Part shown: positions 1 to 9,528 of the stretch, in pieces
How positions within the stretch are numbered: position 1 is the stretch's first letter
Layout of the letters: each line of letters starts with the position of its first letter
DNA from: Sabellastarte sp. h YS-2021
Taxonomy: Eukaryota > Annelida > Polychaeta > Sabellida > Sabellidae
Assembly: GCA_964017235.1 (NCBI GenBank)
Contig: OZ024927.1
Span: forward strand, 22,835,160-22,899,159
DNA length: 64,000 nucleotides
Direction of reading: 5' to 3'
Notes under the pieces: model-generated
Seen by the model: only the letters and a program-made list of their open reading frames with translations
Databases searched by the model: none
Told to the model about the DNA's origin: nothing
Translations under genes and position numbers: made by a program

Positions 1-1191
1 TTTGAATGGACCCAGAATGGCGTCAAACTTGGTTTCCTCTTGTATATATGCATTAATGTCAGCTGGGAACTGTGTAGCCGATTTATAATTGCCCTTTTCT
101 GATCTGAGGGGACAGTTCCTGTTGAAATCCAAAGGGAACCCAAATTCAATTAGGTGTAATACCTGTTGGTCCCAATATTGGGCTAATTCCTGCTTCCAGA
201 CATTTACATTCAATTGTGATTTGACGGGTATTCTGACGCCCATATAATTAGGGACCCCCGACTGTCTAACCAAATGATGAAGTTGCAACAAAGGTATGTC
301 ACTGGCCATATTCGCCCTACATTTATCTGGCATTACTTGTTCATCAAGAGGGACAAAGCCGAAATTAAATTGGGACTGGTCCCGCCATTTTTTGTGAATG
401 GCTGTATTGACATCTGAAATTGAACTCTTGTTGAATTGGTGAACATGTAGAATTGAATTGGCAAATTTGTCCTCAATACCCGTGTAATTGATGTCAAAAA
501 TAGGTGTGAATTCCAAATCTGGCCCTTTGGCGTCGTTCACACTACCCCGAGCGTCATTGTGTCTCTGTGGCATGTCTTGGGAATTCAAACCCTTGCCCAG
601 AACGGATATGACATTAGCTGGGAGAGCGTCACCAATACGACGGTCCGATTCATTTGCAGTTTTTGATTCAACTGTGGGAGATTTTTTAACCTCAACCATG
701 ACTTTGACACCTGTATCTGTATTCATTACATCCATGCTGTTCACGGATGTGACTTCATTAACTTTGTCACTGGTGGGACTGAACCCACCCCTGACATTTT
801 TACAACTTAGCATTTTTTTATGCAGGTCAACTACCTTGACCTCACACGCCTGCTCATTATCACACACAGTTGGGACTTTTGGGTTTTTTCCCCAAATTAC
901 CCTACCTTGTACTGACTGACTAACGTGTTTACAATTTTTTACATTTTTTGACTTCTTAGCCATCAAGGCATCAACTTGCCTGGGGTTAACTTTTGAACTG
1001 TAGATAAATCTAGTAAAGTAAACATTGTTACTGTTGTTACCAGGCAAACAAGCATCAGTAGTACAAGTTTTTTCTTTACAAGTTACTTCCTGGGCTTTGA
1101 CGTCAGCCCCCTTCAAGTTACAAGCTTGTACATTTTTTACATCAGTACAGCTGCCCCATCCTAGTGATGGACAGCTGTATGTTCGTTTTTT
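1..1191 (-). CDS. E1 ORF2 (pol), N-terminal part, runs off the window
   Basis: The frame is open from position 1290 to base 1 and lies -1 to gag, so 1191 is the first base after the proposed frameshift, not an ATG. No ATG occurs between 1290 and 1191. The first about 200 residues are a variable Lys/Asn/Val-rich linker beginning KKRTYSCPSLGWGSC. Then comes the conserved pre-RT region: FNFGFVPL, YMGVRIPV, YWDQQVLHLIEFGFPLDFNR and QEETKFDAILGPF. These match the blocks preceding the reverse transcriptase domain in E2, E3 and E4 (for example WDQQLCDLLEFGFPLDFDR in E4). The RT palm, RNase H and recombinase should lie left of the window. No stop or frameshift is seen in about 390 codons, so this copy may be young. 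Confidence 0.85.
1148..1191 (-). promoter_or_regulatory. -1 programmed ribosomal frameshift signal between gag and pol of E1
   Basis: On the minus strand the heptamer A AAA AAC (1191-1185) lies in the gag frame as ACA-AAA-AAC, the canonical X XXY YYZ pattern. A 7-nt spacer (1184-1178) follows. Then comes a stem-loop: CAGCTG (1177-1172) pairs with CAGCTG (1153-1148), and CCATC pairs with GATGG inside it, around a short loop. Slipping back one base gives KKR and enters the pol frame, while the gag frame stops at TAG (1163-1161). E3 has the same heptamer at the same place. Frameshift activity is inferred; heptamer, spacing and stem are directly visible. Confidence 0.75.
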
Positions 1192-2174
1192 GTTTGATTT
1201 TTGTTGGTACAGTTCTTTTCCGAATGATTGAGGTGTTTTCCATTGGTCAAGCAGAAAGCACAAATGTGTCTGTGTAACTTCCCATTGGTCTCATGATCTC
1301 TTGGAAACGTACAATTATTGGTCTGAAAGTTCTTACAGAACCAAGGTTTTTTGGTCTCATTTTTCCCCCAATTTTGCTTACTTTGGACGTGTTTTTGGGC
1401 ATGAGCTCTACGTATACGATCAATATGATCACTATCTTCCCAGTGGAGTGAGCCCCTCTCCATCTCACATAATAATACGGCATGTGCCGCCTTCGCCCCT
1501 TGCCAGGAAAAATCCGTGGCATCTTCCATCAAATCTGATAAGTATGAAATCATGATATCCCTACGCCCCCTATCATTTTCCTCTAAGACATTCCTACAAA
1601 AACCCTGCACCCACTGTGTCAATGATAGTTGGTCGTAATTCATACGTTGTCTAGTGGCTCCCCCTAGGATAGCTTCATGTGGCCAGTTTACTTTGTGCTT
1701 GACCTGTATGTCAAAATTTCCACCTCTCTGAGATTTGAACTTAGGGGTATCTTTACCTGTAGCTTGTGAACTCTGTTCTAGATCTTTTAATATTTTATCT
1801 ACACTCATCTGTAATGAACTAGATCTAAGCATTTGCAAACTGGGACTATCACTTTCATCCGAAGATGAGGAGTCAGTAAAAACCCTAGCCTTTTTGTGTT
1901 TTTTACTGGACTTGATACTTTGAAGGAAACTGTCACTACTTAACTTGGATGTTGGAGTAGATCTGTCCGTTGTCGTCTCCATCCGGTGCTCTACCTTGTC
2001 CAACCGTTCTTGTGATCCTTGGGGTTGAGTCGCAGAACTATGTCCTGCAGCGGCAGCATCTCGTAACAGTTCATTGTCAGAAAGTGGCTGAGATTTCTTA
2101 AACTGGCACTTCTTTCCTGTTGGAGGTAGATGTCGCACTTTGCATGCTTTACATAACTGTTTGTGATCTGGCAT
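1161..2174 (-). CDS. E1 Gag-like nucleic-acid-binding protein
   Basis: The 337-residue intact frame starts MPDHKQLCKACKVRHLPP, an N-terminus with a C-x2-C pair and a later Cys that could bind zinc. A low-complexity Ser/Lys/Asp region follows (about residues 30-150). The core (about 155-270) carries WPHEAILGG, YDQLSLTQWVQGF, DLMEDATDFSW, AKAAHAVLLCEMERG and DRIRRAHAQKH, blocks shared with the Gag proteins of E2-E5. The C-terminus has a Cys/His array (WFCKN, C, H, RHICAFC, H, C), likely a zinc knuckle for RNA. The role in particle or RNP assembly is inferred from position upstream of pol. The same start MPDH is present in E3, supporting the chosen ATG. Confidence 0.85.
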   Translation of the reverse strand: MPDHKQLCKACKVRHLPPTGKKCQFKKSQPLSDNELLRDAAAAGHSSATQPQGSQERLDKVEHRMETTTDRSTPTSKLSSDSFLQSIKSSKKHKKARVFTDSSSSDESDSPSLQMLRSSSLQMSVDKILKDLEQSSQATGKDTPKFKSQRGGNFDIQVKHKVNWPHEAILGGATRQRMNYDQLSLTQWVQGFCRNVLEENDRGRRDIMISYLSDLMEDATDFSWQGAKAAHAVLLCEMERGSLHWEDSDHIDRIRRAHAQKHVQSKQNWGKNETKKPWFCKNFQTNNCTFPRDHETNGKLHRHICAFCLTNGKHLNHSEKNCTNKNQTKNEHTAVHH

Positions 2175-2880
2175 TTTGAATTCGTATTGACAATATATTG
2201 ATTCAAAATAATTTCAAAGTCAATGTTCCTATATCTGGAAAAACCCAAAGGCACACAGCCCCTCAGATCTCATGTCCAGCGAATCAAACACAGGCTTTAA
2301 TCGACCAAGCTAAGTTACATGACAAGCCATGCACAGAATAATAAACATAGGGTAGACCGTCCCTTTGTAGTTTGGTGGAGAAAGCCTGAGGTTGACACGA
2401 TGACCATGCAATCTAATGCAAATCAGCAGCAAGTTCACAAAGTTCATAAATTCACAAATCCACTGGCATTTGTAATCACAACTTCAATCCAAGAAGTAAA
2501 AAACTTGTTACAGGTTAAGAACCGTCCTGTATTTACATATTTACAAGTTAAAAACACTAAAAACTGGATAAAAAACTAAAAGCAAGAGAAAATATTTCAT
2601 AATGTTCATCCTTCAAATATCAAGTTCAAAGTGAAGGCTTAGATTTAAGAACATAAAGGGTTACATGGGGAACCAATGAAATTAAAGTGTTATGACTGGG
2701 CGCCTAGAAACTGAGCTATGGTTTCTAGGAACCCAGAAATGTGTCACAAGGGTCAAGCCCCAAGCACTTTCAGACTGGTACCCATATTACCAAGAAACTT
2801 TCCTAGAACTTTTAAGCAGCAAGTGGGCCTTGGGGGGAGGACTGACACCCGGGTCGCCCAAACAACCCAAGCGAAAGTGA
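2175..2880 (-). repeat. E1 5' terminal region (A1-type repeat and leader)
   Basis: This non-coding stretch lies between the element end and gag. Colinear blocks are shared with E3 41208-41969: AGGGTAGACCGTCCCT (near 2350 and 41350), GCCTGAGGTTGACAC just after it, and GACTGACACCCGGGTCGCCC near the end. In E2 and E5 the corresponding terminal block is repeated near the 3' end (A2). Here the 3' end is outside the window, so the repeat length cannot be measured. It should contain the promoter and leader, but no core promoter motif stands out. Confidence 0.7.
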
Positions 2881-3560
2881 GCTCCAAACAATTTACACAA
2901 ATTTAAGAGTTGGTACCTAAAGTTATTAGTATTCTCATTTGTGTCACAAGATAACTGTTTATCATAGAAAGGATCAACATCATACCAGTCTCCAATAGGC
3001 AAGTTTCTTACTGTATCATGAAAACTATAATCTGATAATGTACCAGTCCTTGAATTAAAATCACCTATCAATATAAGCATTGGTTTTCTATCCATAGTGA
3101 TTAAAATTTTTGCAACTTTGTCGTCCAATAAAGCAACTCCAGTGGCTCCATCAGGATAAAACAGTAATCCCTCTGGTGGCAGCTACACACAACATAGCAG
3201 AATATTACATTCTGATGGCAGTACCTCCCCTTGAAGTAATAAATTGTAGATTGCAAGTTTTCTGTGTTTAAATATTCTTTTGCACTTTTTGGAAAGTTCA
3301 AATTTATTGTAAACACTGATGCCACCATTGTAGTGACTTCCTTTTCAATATCCCTCTAAGATGTGGCAGTGATACCCTTCCAGAAGATCATTACAGTCAT
3401 TATAGTCAGAAGTCCAGGTTTCCACTAGATTAATGATGCTGTGCTTACATAGTAGTGGTTTGAAGGAATAGTCCGAAATTACAGCTTTTAAGCCTTGTAC
3501 ATTATAACTAAGGATATCAAAATTGTGTAACTTGTTATATTTTACTGTATGGCCCTGGCC
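2881..3560 (-). pseudogene. L1/Tx1-like LINE ORF2 endonuclease fragment, cut by E1
   Basis: Minus-strand translation in shifting frames gives an apurinic-endonuclease-like N-terminal domain: FDILSYNVQGLK near 3510, HSIINLVETWTSD near 3440, SHYNGGI near 3330, then PMLILIGDFNSRTGTLSD near 3060 and LLNLCKLFGA at the break. NVQGL, ETW and GDFN are hallmark motifs of LINE endonucleases. Two or more frameshifts and an in-frame stop near 3350 show it is dead. E1 begins right after LLNLCKLFGA, so the rest of ORF2 should lie on the far side of E1, outside the window. Confidence 0.8.
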
Positions 3561-3574
3561 GCAGTGTCAGTTTA

Positions 3575-3915
3575 AATATATTAACTCGTCAGTCTCTTCA
3601 TTCAGTCTGTATAGCATGCCATTTATATTTAACTTGTCCATTTGAATAAAGCACCTGAACTGACTGTCTGACTTACGCTCTTTTCTTAGTTGTGTTAAGT
3701 GTGGTATTTTTTTTCTTGCTGCTCTCACTTTGCTTGTAAAATCTTCAGTGACTCAAACTTCCAAATTTGTTTAGCCATTAAGCTCCTCACTCTTGCTAGC
3801 ACCTTGTCCCTTAACTGTTGAGATTTAAATTTGCAAATTATGGGACGACATGGGGCAGATTCATCTTTACCTGGCCAAAGTCAAAATAGTTAGTGGTTCA
3901 TTTTAACAGACTCAA
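3575..3915 (-). pseudogene. L1/Tx1-like LINE ORF1 C-terminal fragment
   Basis: Just upstream of the endonuclease fragment on the same strand, shifting frames read RPIICKFKSQQLRDKVLARVR, then EDFTSKVRAARKK and PHLTQLRKERKSD, then KLNINGMLYRLNEETDEL. This resembles the C-terminal nucleic-acid-binding part of L1/Tx1-type ORF1 proteins (KF-x-QQLRDKVL, FT-x-VRAARK, K-L-x-INGMLYRL). The short gap to the endonuclease start (about 3545) matches the usual ORF1-ORF2 layout. It is frameshifted and incomplete at its 5' side; nothing coding is recognised beyond 3915. Confidence 0.65.
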
Positions 3916-6900
3916 GCCCTATGGAGGATGGACAAAACCAGCCTGCGAAATTCACGGTGGCCCCATAGCCCGGGGCCCCCCTTTTTAAGTTAAGGCCACC
4001 ACAACTTGACTTTCATGGGCCCCAATGGACCACCACATTGACTAAAACATGCCTCATGTGGTAATACAATCCAGCACAGCTGTCTTTTTTTAATTTGTTT
4101 TCTTTCCCCATGGCTAAGTCCTTAAATGTGCATTGTGTTTTGCATATTCCAGATGGAGTTCACCTTTAATTAGCAGTTAAACTCTAATACTGTTTCTCTC
4201 ACTCTTCCAAGAGTTAGTACACCAAGTAGTTCTCCCCCTCCTCACTTCACTGGGAAGACTGCAGAAAAATGATCAATGCACATGCTTTATGTAAGTCCCC
4301 CCTCACTCACACAAAATTGCCAGTGCAGTAGAACATTTAGCCACACATACACACACTCACTGCCTAGCTTAAACATGCTGGGAAAGTGGACTGAATACTC
4401 TTAAACCCCCCTCCCTTCACACAAATATAGTTGTTCCACTTATCCACAAATCAATGTGAAAAAAACTGGTTTCATTTTTAGGAGAGGGTTATTGTGATCA
4501 GTTTGTCTCTGTCTGTCTGTCTGTGCACCGTTTCACCCTTAAAACTCAGAAACTGTAACACCAATCAAGCTTAAATTTGGTGGGTAGATATTTCATGGGG
4601 TACAGATGGATTCTTCTAAATTTGGTGTAATTTGTTTCAAAATCAAAGCCAAGAGAGAGGTTTTCTTATTTTTAATTGGGCTTTTACAGTGAAATCTGTT
4701 TTTCTTCTCACATATGTAAAAGTCAATATTTGCTTTCTGGTGATGTCATTACTTAATGATGTCACAATGCAATTGTTATTGTGAGGTCACAAGCCTAGGG
4801 TGTGATACTTCTTGTCTTTAAGAAAAAATATTTCTTCCTGTTTTTTGTCTTGAAATTGACATAAAGATAATAAAGAGGGGTTGTGTATTCATCATTTTTA
4901 TTAATTATTATTTCTGTTTTTATATTCTCTTTTTTCTTTCAATTCCTTGACAGGCCATCAAAAAAAATTACCATGAGTGATTTTTACCAAGAAGTGACTT
5001 TTAAGCAATATTTATTACCTCAGCAAGCAGTTGATGTTCTTGTGTGCTAATTGTCTATTTGTCTGTCTCTCTGTCTTTTTTGTGTAGGGGGGTGTGCGTT
5101 TAGATTACTCCAGAACTAATGAACAGATGTTTATTGAAAATTTTTGTGGGTAGGGCCTGGCCAAATAAAGGAGTTACTAAAAAAGAAAAATCTAGATCTT
5201 ATTTTGGATACAAAATAATCATGAGTTTTCAGGGGTCCCATTTAAATGCATTTTTAATGACTTTAGCTTTCTACTTGATATTTCTTCAAAAATTAATTTA
5301 CATGTTTGGTTTTATTTTATTGTCTTCCTTACAATACTTTATATCACTTGAGAGATTGGTCACATTGAGTCGAGCGTTTTGCTCTCTGAGTGCATCTTGT
5401 ATAATTTGTATTCAAGCTTGAAGATAAATAAAAAAATTTAACATAAATCACTTTTGTATCTTTTTGACTTGTCACTTTTAATAAGTTAAAAAGACAATTT
5501 ATTAGAAAAAAGTTTTTAAAAAGTTTTGGCCATCAAGTTTTAATATAGGGGCCACTGAACTTCAGAAGCTAGTGGCCCTATGGGGCCACCACTGCTTTGT
5601 AACGAATTTCTCACACTGGACAAAACTGATTCCAAATGATTCCAGTTCAGGGAATGGTGACCAGCTGGATCAAATTTTAAGTCACCATGATGTTGGAGTG
5701 GGGTCTTGGCAGACACCACGCCTGATTAGTGTTAACACTGAATCATCCACGGTGGATGATACCAAGGACTGGAGTCCTGATTATGGGAAGTGTTCTAGGG
5801 ATTCCAGGGAGGAAAGTTCAGTGGAACCGCAAGAACCTGGGTCAAAGGATGCTTCTCAGGGGCATGTTCCTAGCCGAGACTAGGCCATCTGGTCAACCAG
5901 GATGCAGAAACCTCCTGATAGATTAAGTTCTTTTTAATTATTTTTACATTTTTTTCAGAATCAGTAGAATGGAAGAAGGTCTGGATGGGGCCATGAAAAA
6001 TGGTTTCTTCACTGAAACTAACTAGTTAAGAATTAACCTATGATTTCTATTTCTCAGGTAAGGAATGGAATTTTTACACATTTTTTGTGTAACTGGACTT
6101 CTGACAGAGGAATTAAAACAAAACAAATATTGAACTTTGCAGGATACTAAGGAAAGAATTATCAAAACTTGCTGACTGTGACTTTTTTCAAGCAAGCTTT
6201 GCTAGCCGGTCCATTCCTGGATTTCTGAAGTGTGAAACTTATATTTTCTTTGCAAAGGAACCACTTTTAAAAGATTGTTACTGGATAGTATGTACCATAT
6301 TTAATACATGAACAGTTGTAATGGAAATCTAAGCACGGTTACTTAATAGGAAATTAATATATTCAAATCTCCCTCCTTCTTTTTGTCCCCCTTGTTTTTG
6401 GCTCTCTCCCTTATTTGTTCCTCCATGTCCCCTTCAGTACAGGAAAGTTTAAGATTTATCTGCTTAATTTAACATTAGAAGAGATAGTGCTTATCCGGGA
6501 ATATATTAAATTGGAATTAGGTATTTTCTTTATTATTTCTGAATAGTTATCTAATTTTTATTGATATTTCTGCAGGATCTTGATAGATTTTAATTGTTTT
6601 TGTTTTGACATGTTATGTTGTTGATAAACATTTGAGGTCAGGAAAGTTAAGGATAATTTAAATTTATACAACAGAATAGGAGTGTCAGTTTTATATCCAG
6701 TAGTATAATTTTATTTATTGGTGTAGCTTCTTTGCATGAATATCCTTTTATTTGTTGACTTAAGATGTTAGCATATAGCTAATTCACTAATATGTAGTTG
6801 TATAGAGTTGGTTTGTTGGTTTCCTACCTTTTAATGCACTTTTAATATTACTATTAAATATCTTGTTACTAATTACACATACCTTTCCCTTTTATATTAG

Positions 6901-8122
6901 CTGCATGCTGCCTGTCCTCCTGTATTTATGGTCTAACTTGTAATGTCTAGTAAGGCATGTACTAAGGTCAGCACCAGGAATTTGGTGCTCCCCGTTTTAA
7001 CACTATCATGCTGAGGTACTTATTAGAATATTTTGATTTAGCTTGTTTGAAGCGCACATGTTAATGTATACTATTGAGGCATAGTGATGTCGGCGCTGTG
7101 AAAGCAGCCCAGGTGTGTATATCACTGGTACACATGCTGAGGTATATGGTTCATATGTTATCAGTGTATGGCACTAATTGAGGCAGAGTAAGGTTTGCAC
7201 TAATTACTGGTACATTGTGCACACCATTTTAACACTGATATATGCCAAGCTGCCTCAAAAAGAATATTAGAATTTAAGAAAGAATACTTAGATAAGATGA
7301 ATACTTATTTTTGCTACTATGAGATTTTTATGACAAGGGATTTTGAGTGACTTTGGGCTGTCATTCGGCACCTTTGTTGCACTTGTGGGATTTAAATTGA
7401 TAATGAGCCAGGGCTTAGTTATTGCAAGCAAATCAATTCTGCCCTAACTCTTTTTTATTTGGTCTAGGGTTTTCATCTGAGGTCTGGCCCGTCACATTAT
7501 TATTATTATTATTATTTTCTTTGCTTACTAATGATAAGAGATGTTATGAACTGAAGAGTGAATCCAAACAGAACATATAACCCAATAATTAGCCCAGTAC
7601 TTTCACAACTGTTCTACTTTCTTGCTGCTCCGGACAAAAAGTGTACATGTCCATGTGTCCACTGCTTGTGTGATTACTGCTTAGTGGACTTTGATGTATA
7701 TGTAATTTGTCCCAGATATTTTGTTAGAAATGTATGTCTCCATTTATTTGTAGTACCAGTTATATTAAACAAATTTATTGGCTAAAATAGAGTATAATAG
7801 AGTAAGGCACCAAATGGCTGAGAGTAAGTAAATAACAAAATTGCAAAATGGTACTGTTGGTTATGAAAATATAATATAGGTATGCTATAGTCAATTTAAA
7901 ATGAAATCATCATTTTGGCATTTGAATGGCAATGTTTGAACAAATAGAAACAGGTCTGTAGCTTTGAGTAAATTATGTATATATCATGGTTAAAAGTCCA
8001 ATCTGGTGGAATTTCAAATTCTACCGGTTAAAATTATACATATTTCACATGAAATAATTTAGTTGTCTTTAACTGAATAGCCCTACCCATAGTTACTATC
8101 TTTTTGAAAACATATGATTCCA
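3916..8122. other. Gene-poor interval with interspersed-repeat debris
   Basis: No supported gene. Two related blocks near 4500-4620 and 5065-5170 both begin with GTCTGTCTGTCT-like runs and continue with degenerate text around ACTCAGAAACT and GTGGGTAG, so they look like two old copies of one interspersed repeat. A TTA microsatellite lies near 7496-7516. An open frame at 5572-5883 (103 codons, Ser/Asp-rich) has no recognisable domain and no other support. The remainder is AT-rich DNA without clear structure. Confidence 0.5.
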
Positions 8123-8286
8123 GGTGCCGGGTAGTTCAGCCCTAGGGACCCAAAAATTTGGTTTCTTCTGAGACTAGCACATAACAGTGTCCTAATTTTT
8201 GATTGGCTACTGTCTGGTCACCTTGGGGCTTGACCAGACATTCGGCCATTTCAAATCTAGAGGTGACAGGGGTGACACTGAATTCA
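8123..8286 (+). repeat. E2 repeat A1 (5' terminal)
   Basis: A 164-bp block beginning GGTGCCGGGTAG and ending CACTGAATTCA. It recurs at 15721-15884 (A2) with a handful of substitutions. Upstream flanks differ completely (GATTCCA here, GGCATCTG at A2), which sets the left end of the element at 8123. Confidence 0.9.
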
Positions 8287-8365
8287 TAGAGCTATCATCC
8301 AAACTGTACATTTACAATAATATTTTAAGGTTTTAGTTTTTTATTGTTTATTGTTCATTGACGAT

Positions 8366-9528
8366 ATGGCTGCACCATCCACTCGTCAGTACAATCTATG
8401 TTCTAGTGGAAATGAAGTTCATTTACCTGTGGCGCTGCATATGGCTGAAGATTCAACTTCATGAAGGACCTTTTACATGCACAGAAATCTTCCTCATCCG
8501 GGCAAGTGTCAGACAATGATTCCTCCATCAATGAGTCGGATTGTGAGGCTTTAATAGCTACTTCGGATGATGAAAGTGGTTCTGGTAACGAAGGTACTAG
8601 TACACAAACGTTTGTCAAAAAGTCGGATCCGACAAAGTTGGATGTTAGTCAAAGTACTTCCCAGCAAGCTATTAACATGCAGATCTTAGCACAACTCCAG
8701 ACGTTGGGTAGTAGACTTGACGCTATGGAAAAGAAATCCTGTAAGAAAAGTAATGATACCACAAAGATTAAACGTAAAAGTACCAAAGCCAAGCCTAAAA
8801 CACACACAGCGGTTGCAATTCCCCCTGTTCACCAAATTAGTGCTCCTCATGATTTACAGACTCTGCATCAGGATGCCAACATTCAAATCCAAGTAGAAAA
8901 ACGCTTGCAAGAACTGGCTTCCTTAAACAAAGCAGGTACTAAACTTAAATCTTTGAGGGGAGGGTCTGTAGAAGTTTTAGTGCCCAACCGTGTTAAATGG
9001 CCCCACGAGTACGTCCTATCAGGCAACTCAAAAGAACGCATCTCATACGATCAGCTCTCTGTTACACAATGGGTGGCTGGCTTTGGTCGCATAATGAAGG
9101 AGGAAAAAAATTCTGAAACTAGGGATGCTATGTTAGACTATTTAGTGGCATTATTTGACGATGCCAATGATTTCTCCTGGGATGCGGCCAAGGCCAGCCA
9201 TGCTGTCCTACTATGTAGGATGGAACAAGGTGAGATAGGCAGTTACAATGAGGTTGAAAAAATTGATAGGATAAGAAGAGCTAATGCACAAAGACACACA
9301 TACCATGCTTCAAACATTCCCAATTCAAAGAAAATGAACCAAAAAAGTACCAAAAATATGCCATGCATTTTTTACAATAAAGGCACTTGCAACCAACCCA
9401 AAACCCATGAGACCAAGGGCATTGTGTACAGGCATATCTGTGCGGCATGTTTTACCAATGGCAAAACCTTTGCTCACCCAGAGGCCGAGTGCAAAAACAA
9501 ACTTAGAAAAAGTTCAAAAAATGAATAA
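8366..9528 (+). pseudogene. E2 gag (one frameshift)
   Basis: The start at 8366 (MAAPSTRQYNLCSSG) aligns with the E4 start (MAEVDKRHYNLRSG) and the E5 start (MAEAEKPHYNLHS). A frameshift near 8458 moves translation into the frame 8461-9528 (355 residues). The core carries WPHEYVLSG, YDQLSVTQWVAGFGR, DANDFSWDAAKASHAVLL, MEQGE and DRIRRANAQRH. The C-terminal Cys/His array (CIFYNKGTC, H, YRHICAAC, H, C) is complete. It ends SSKNE followed by TAA. Unlike E1 and E3, pol follows in the same frame beyond the stop, so gag and pol are separated by one stop codon here. Confidence 0.8.

Larger units (their letters stand above)
1..2880 (-). mobile_element. E1: YR retrotransposon, 5' part (gag and start of pol)
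   Basis: This is the 5' portion of a tyrosine-recombinase retrotransposon of the DIRS/Ngaro/PAT order; the rest lies left of the window. In element orientation it reads 5' terminal region (2880-2175), gag (2174-1161), a -1 frameshift signal, and pol, still open at base 1. The right end is set by comparison with E3. Both share a terminal block containing ACTTTCGCTTGGGTTGTT, ending at 2879 here and at 41969 in E3, beyond which the flanks are unrelated. The flank here is an L1/Tx1-like LINE endonuclease. E1 is the best preserved of the five YR elements: gag and the visible pol have no stop codon. The order-level assignment is secure. Ngaro versus PAT or another branch cannot be settled without the recombinase and 3' repeats. 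Confidence 0.9.

Noticed and set aside
5572..5883. 103-codon Ser/Asp-rich frame as a possible host exon
   Set aside because: No domain, no splice context and no neighbour supports it; it lies in repeat debris.
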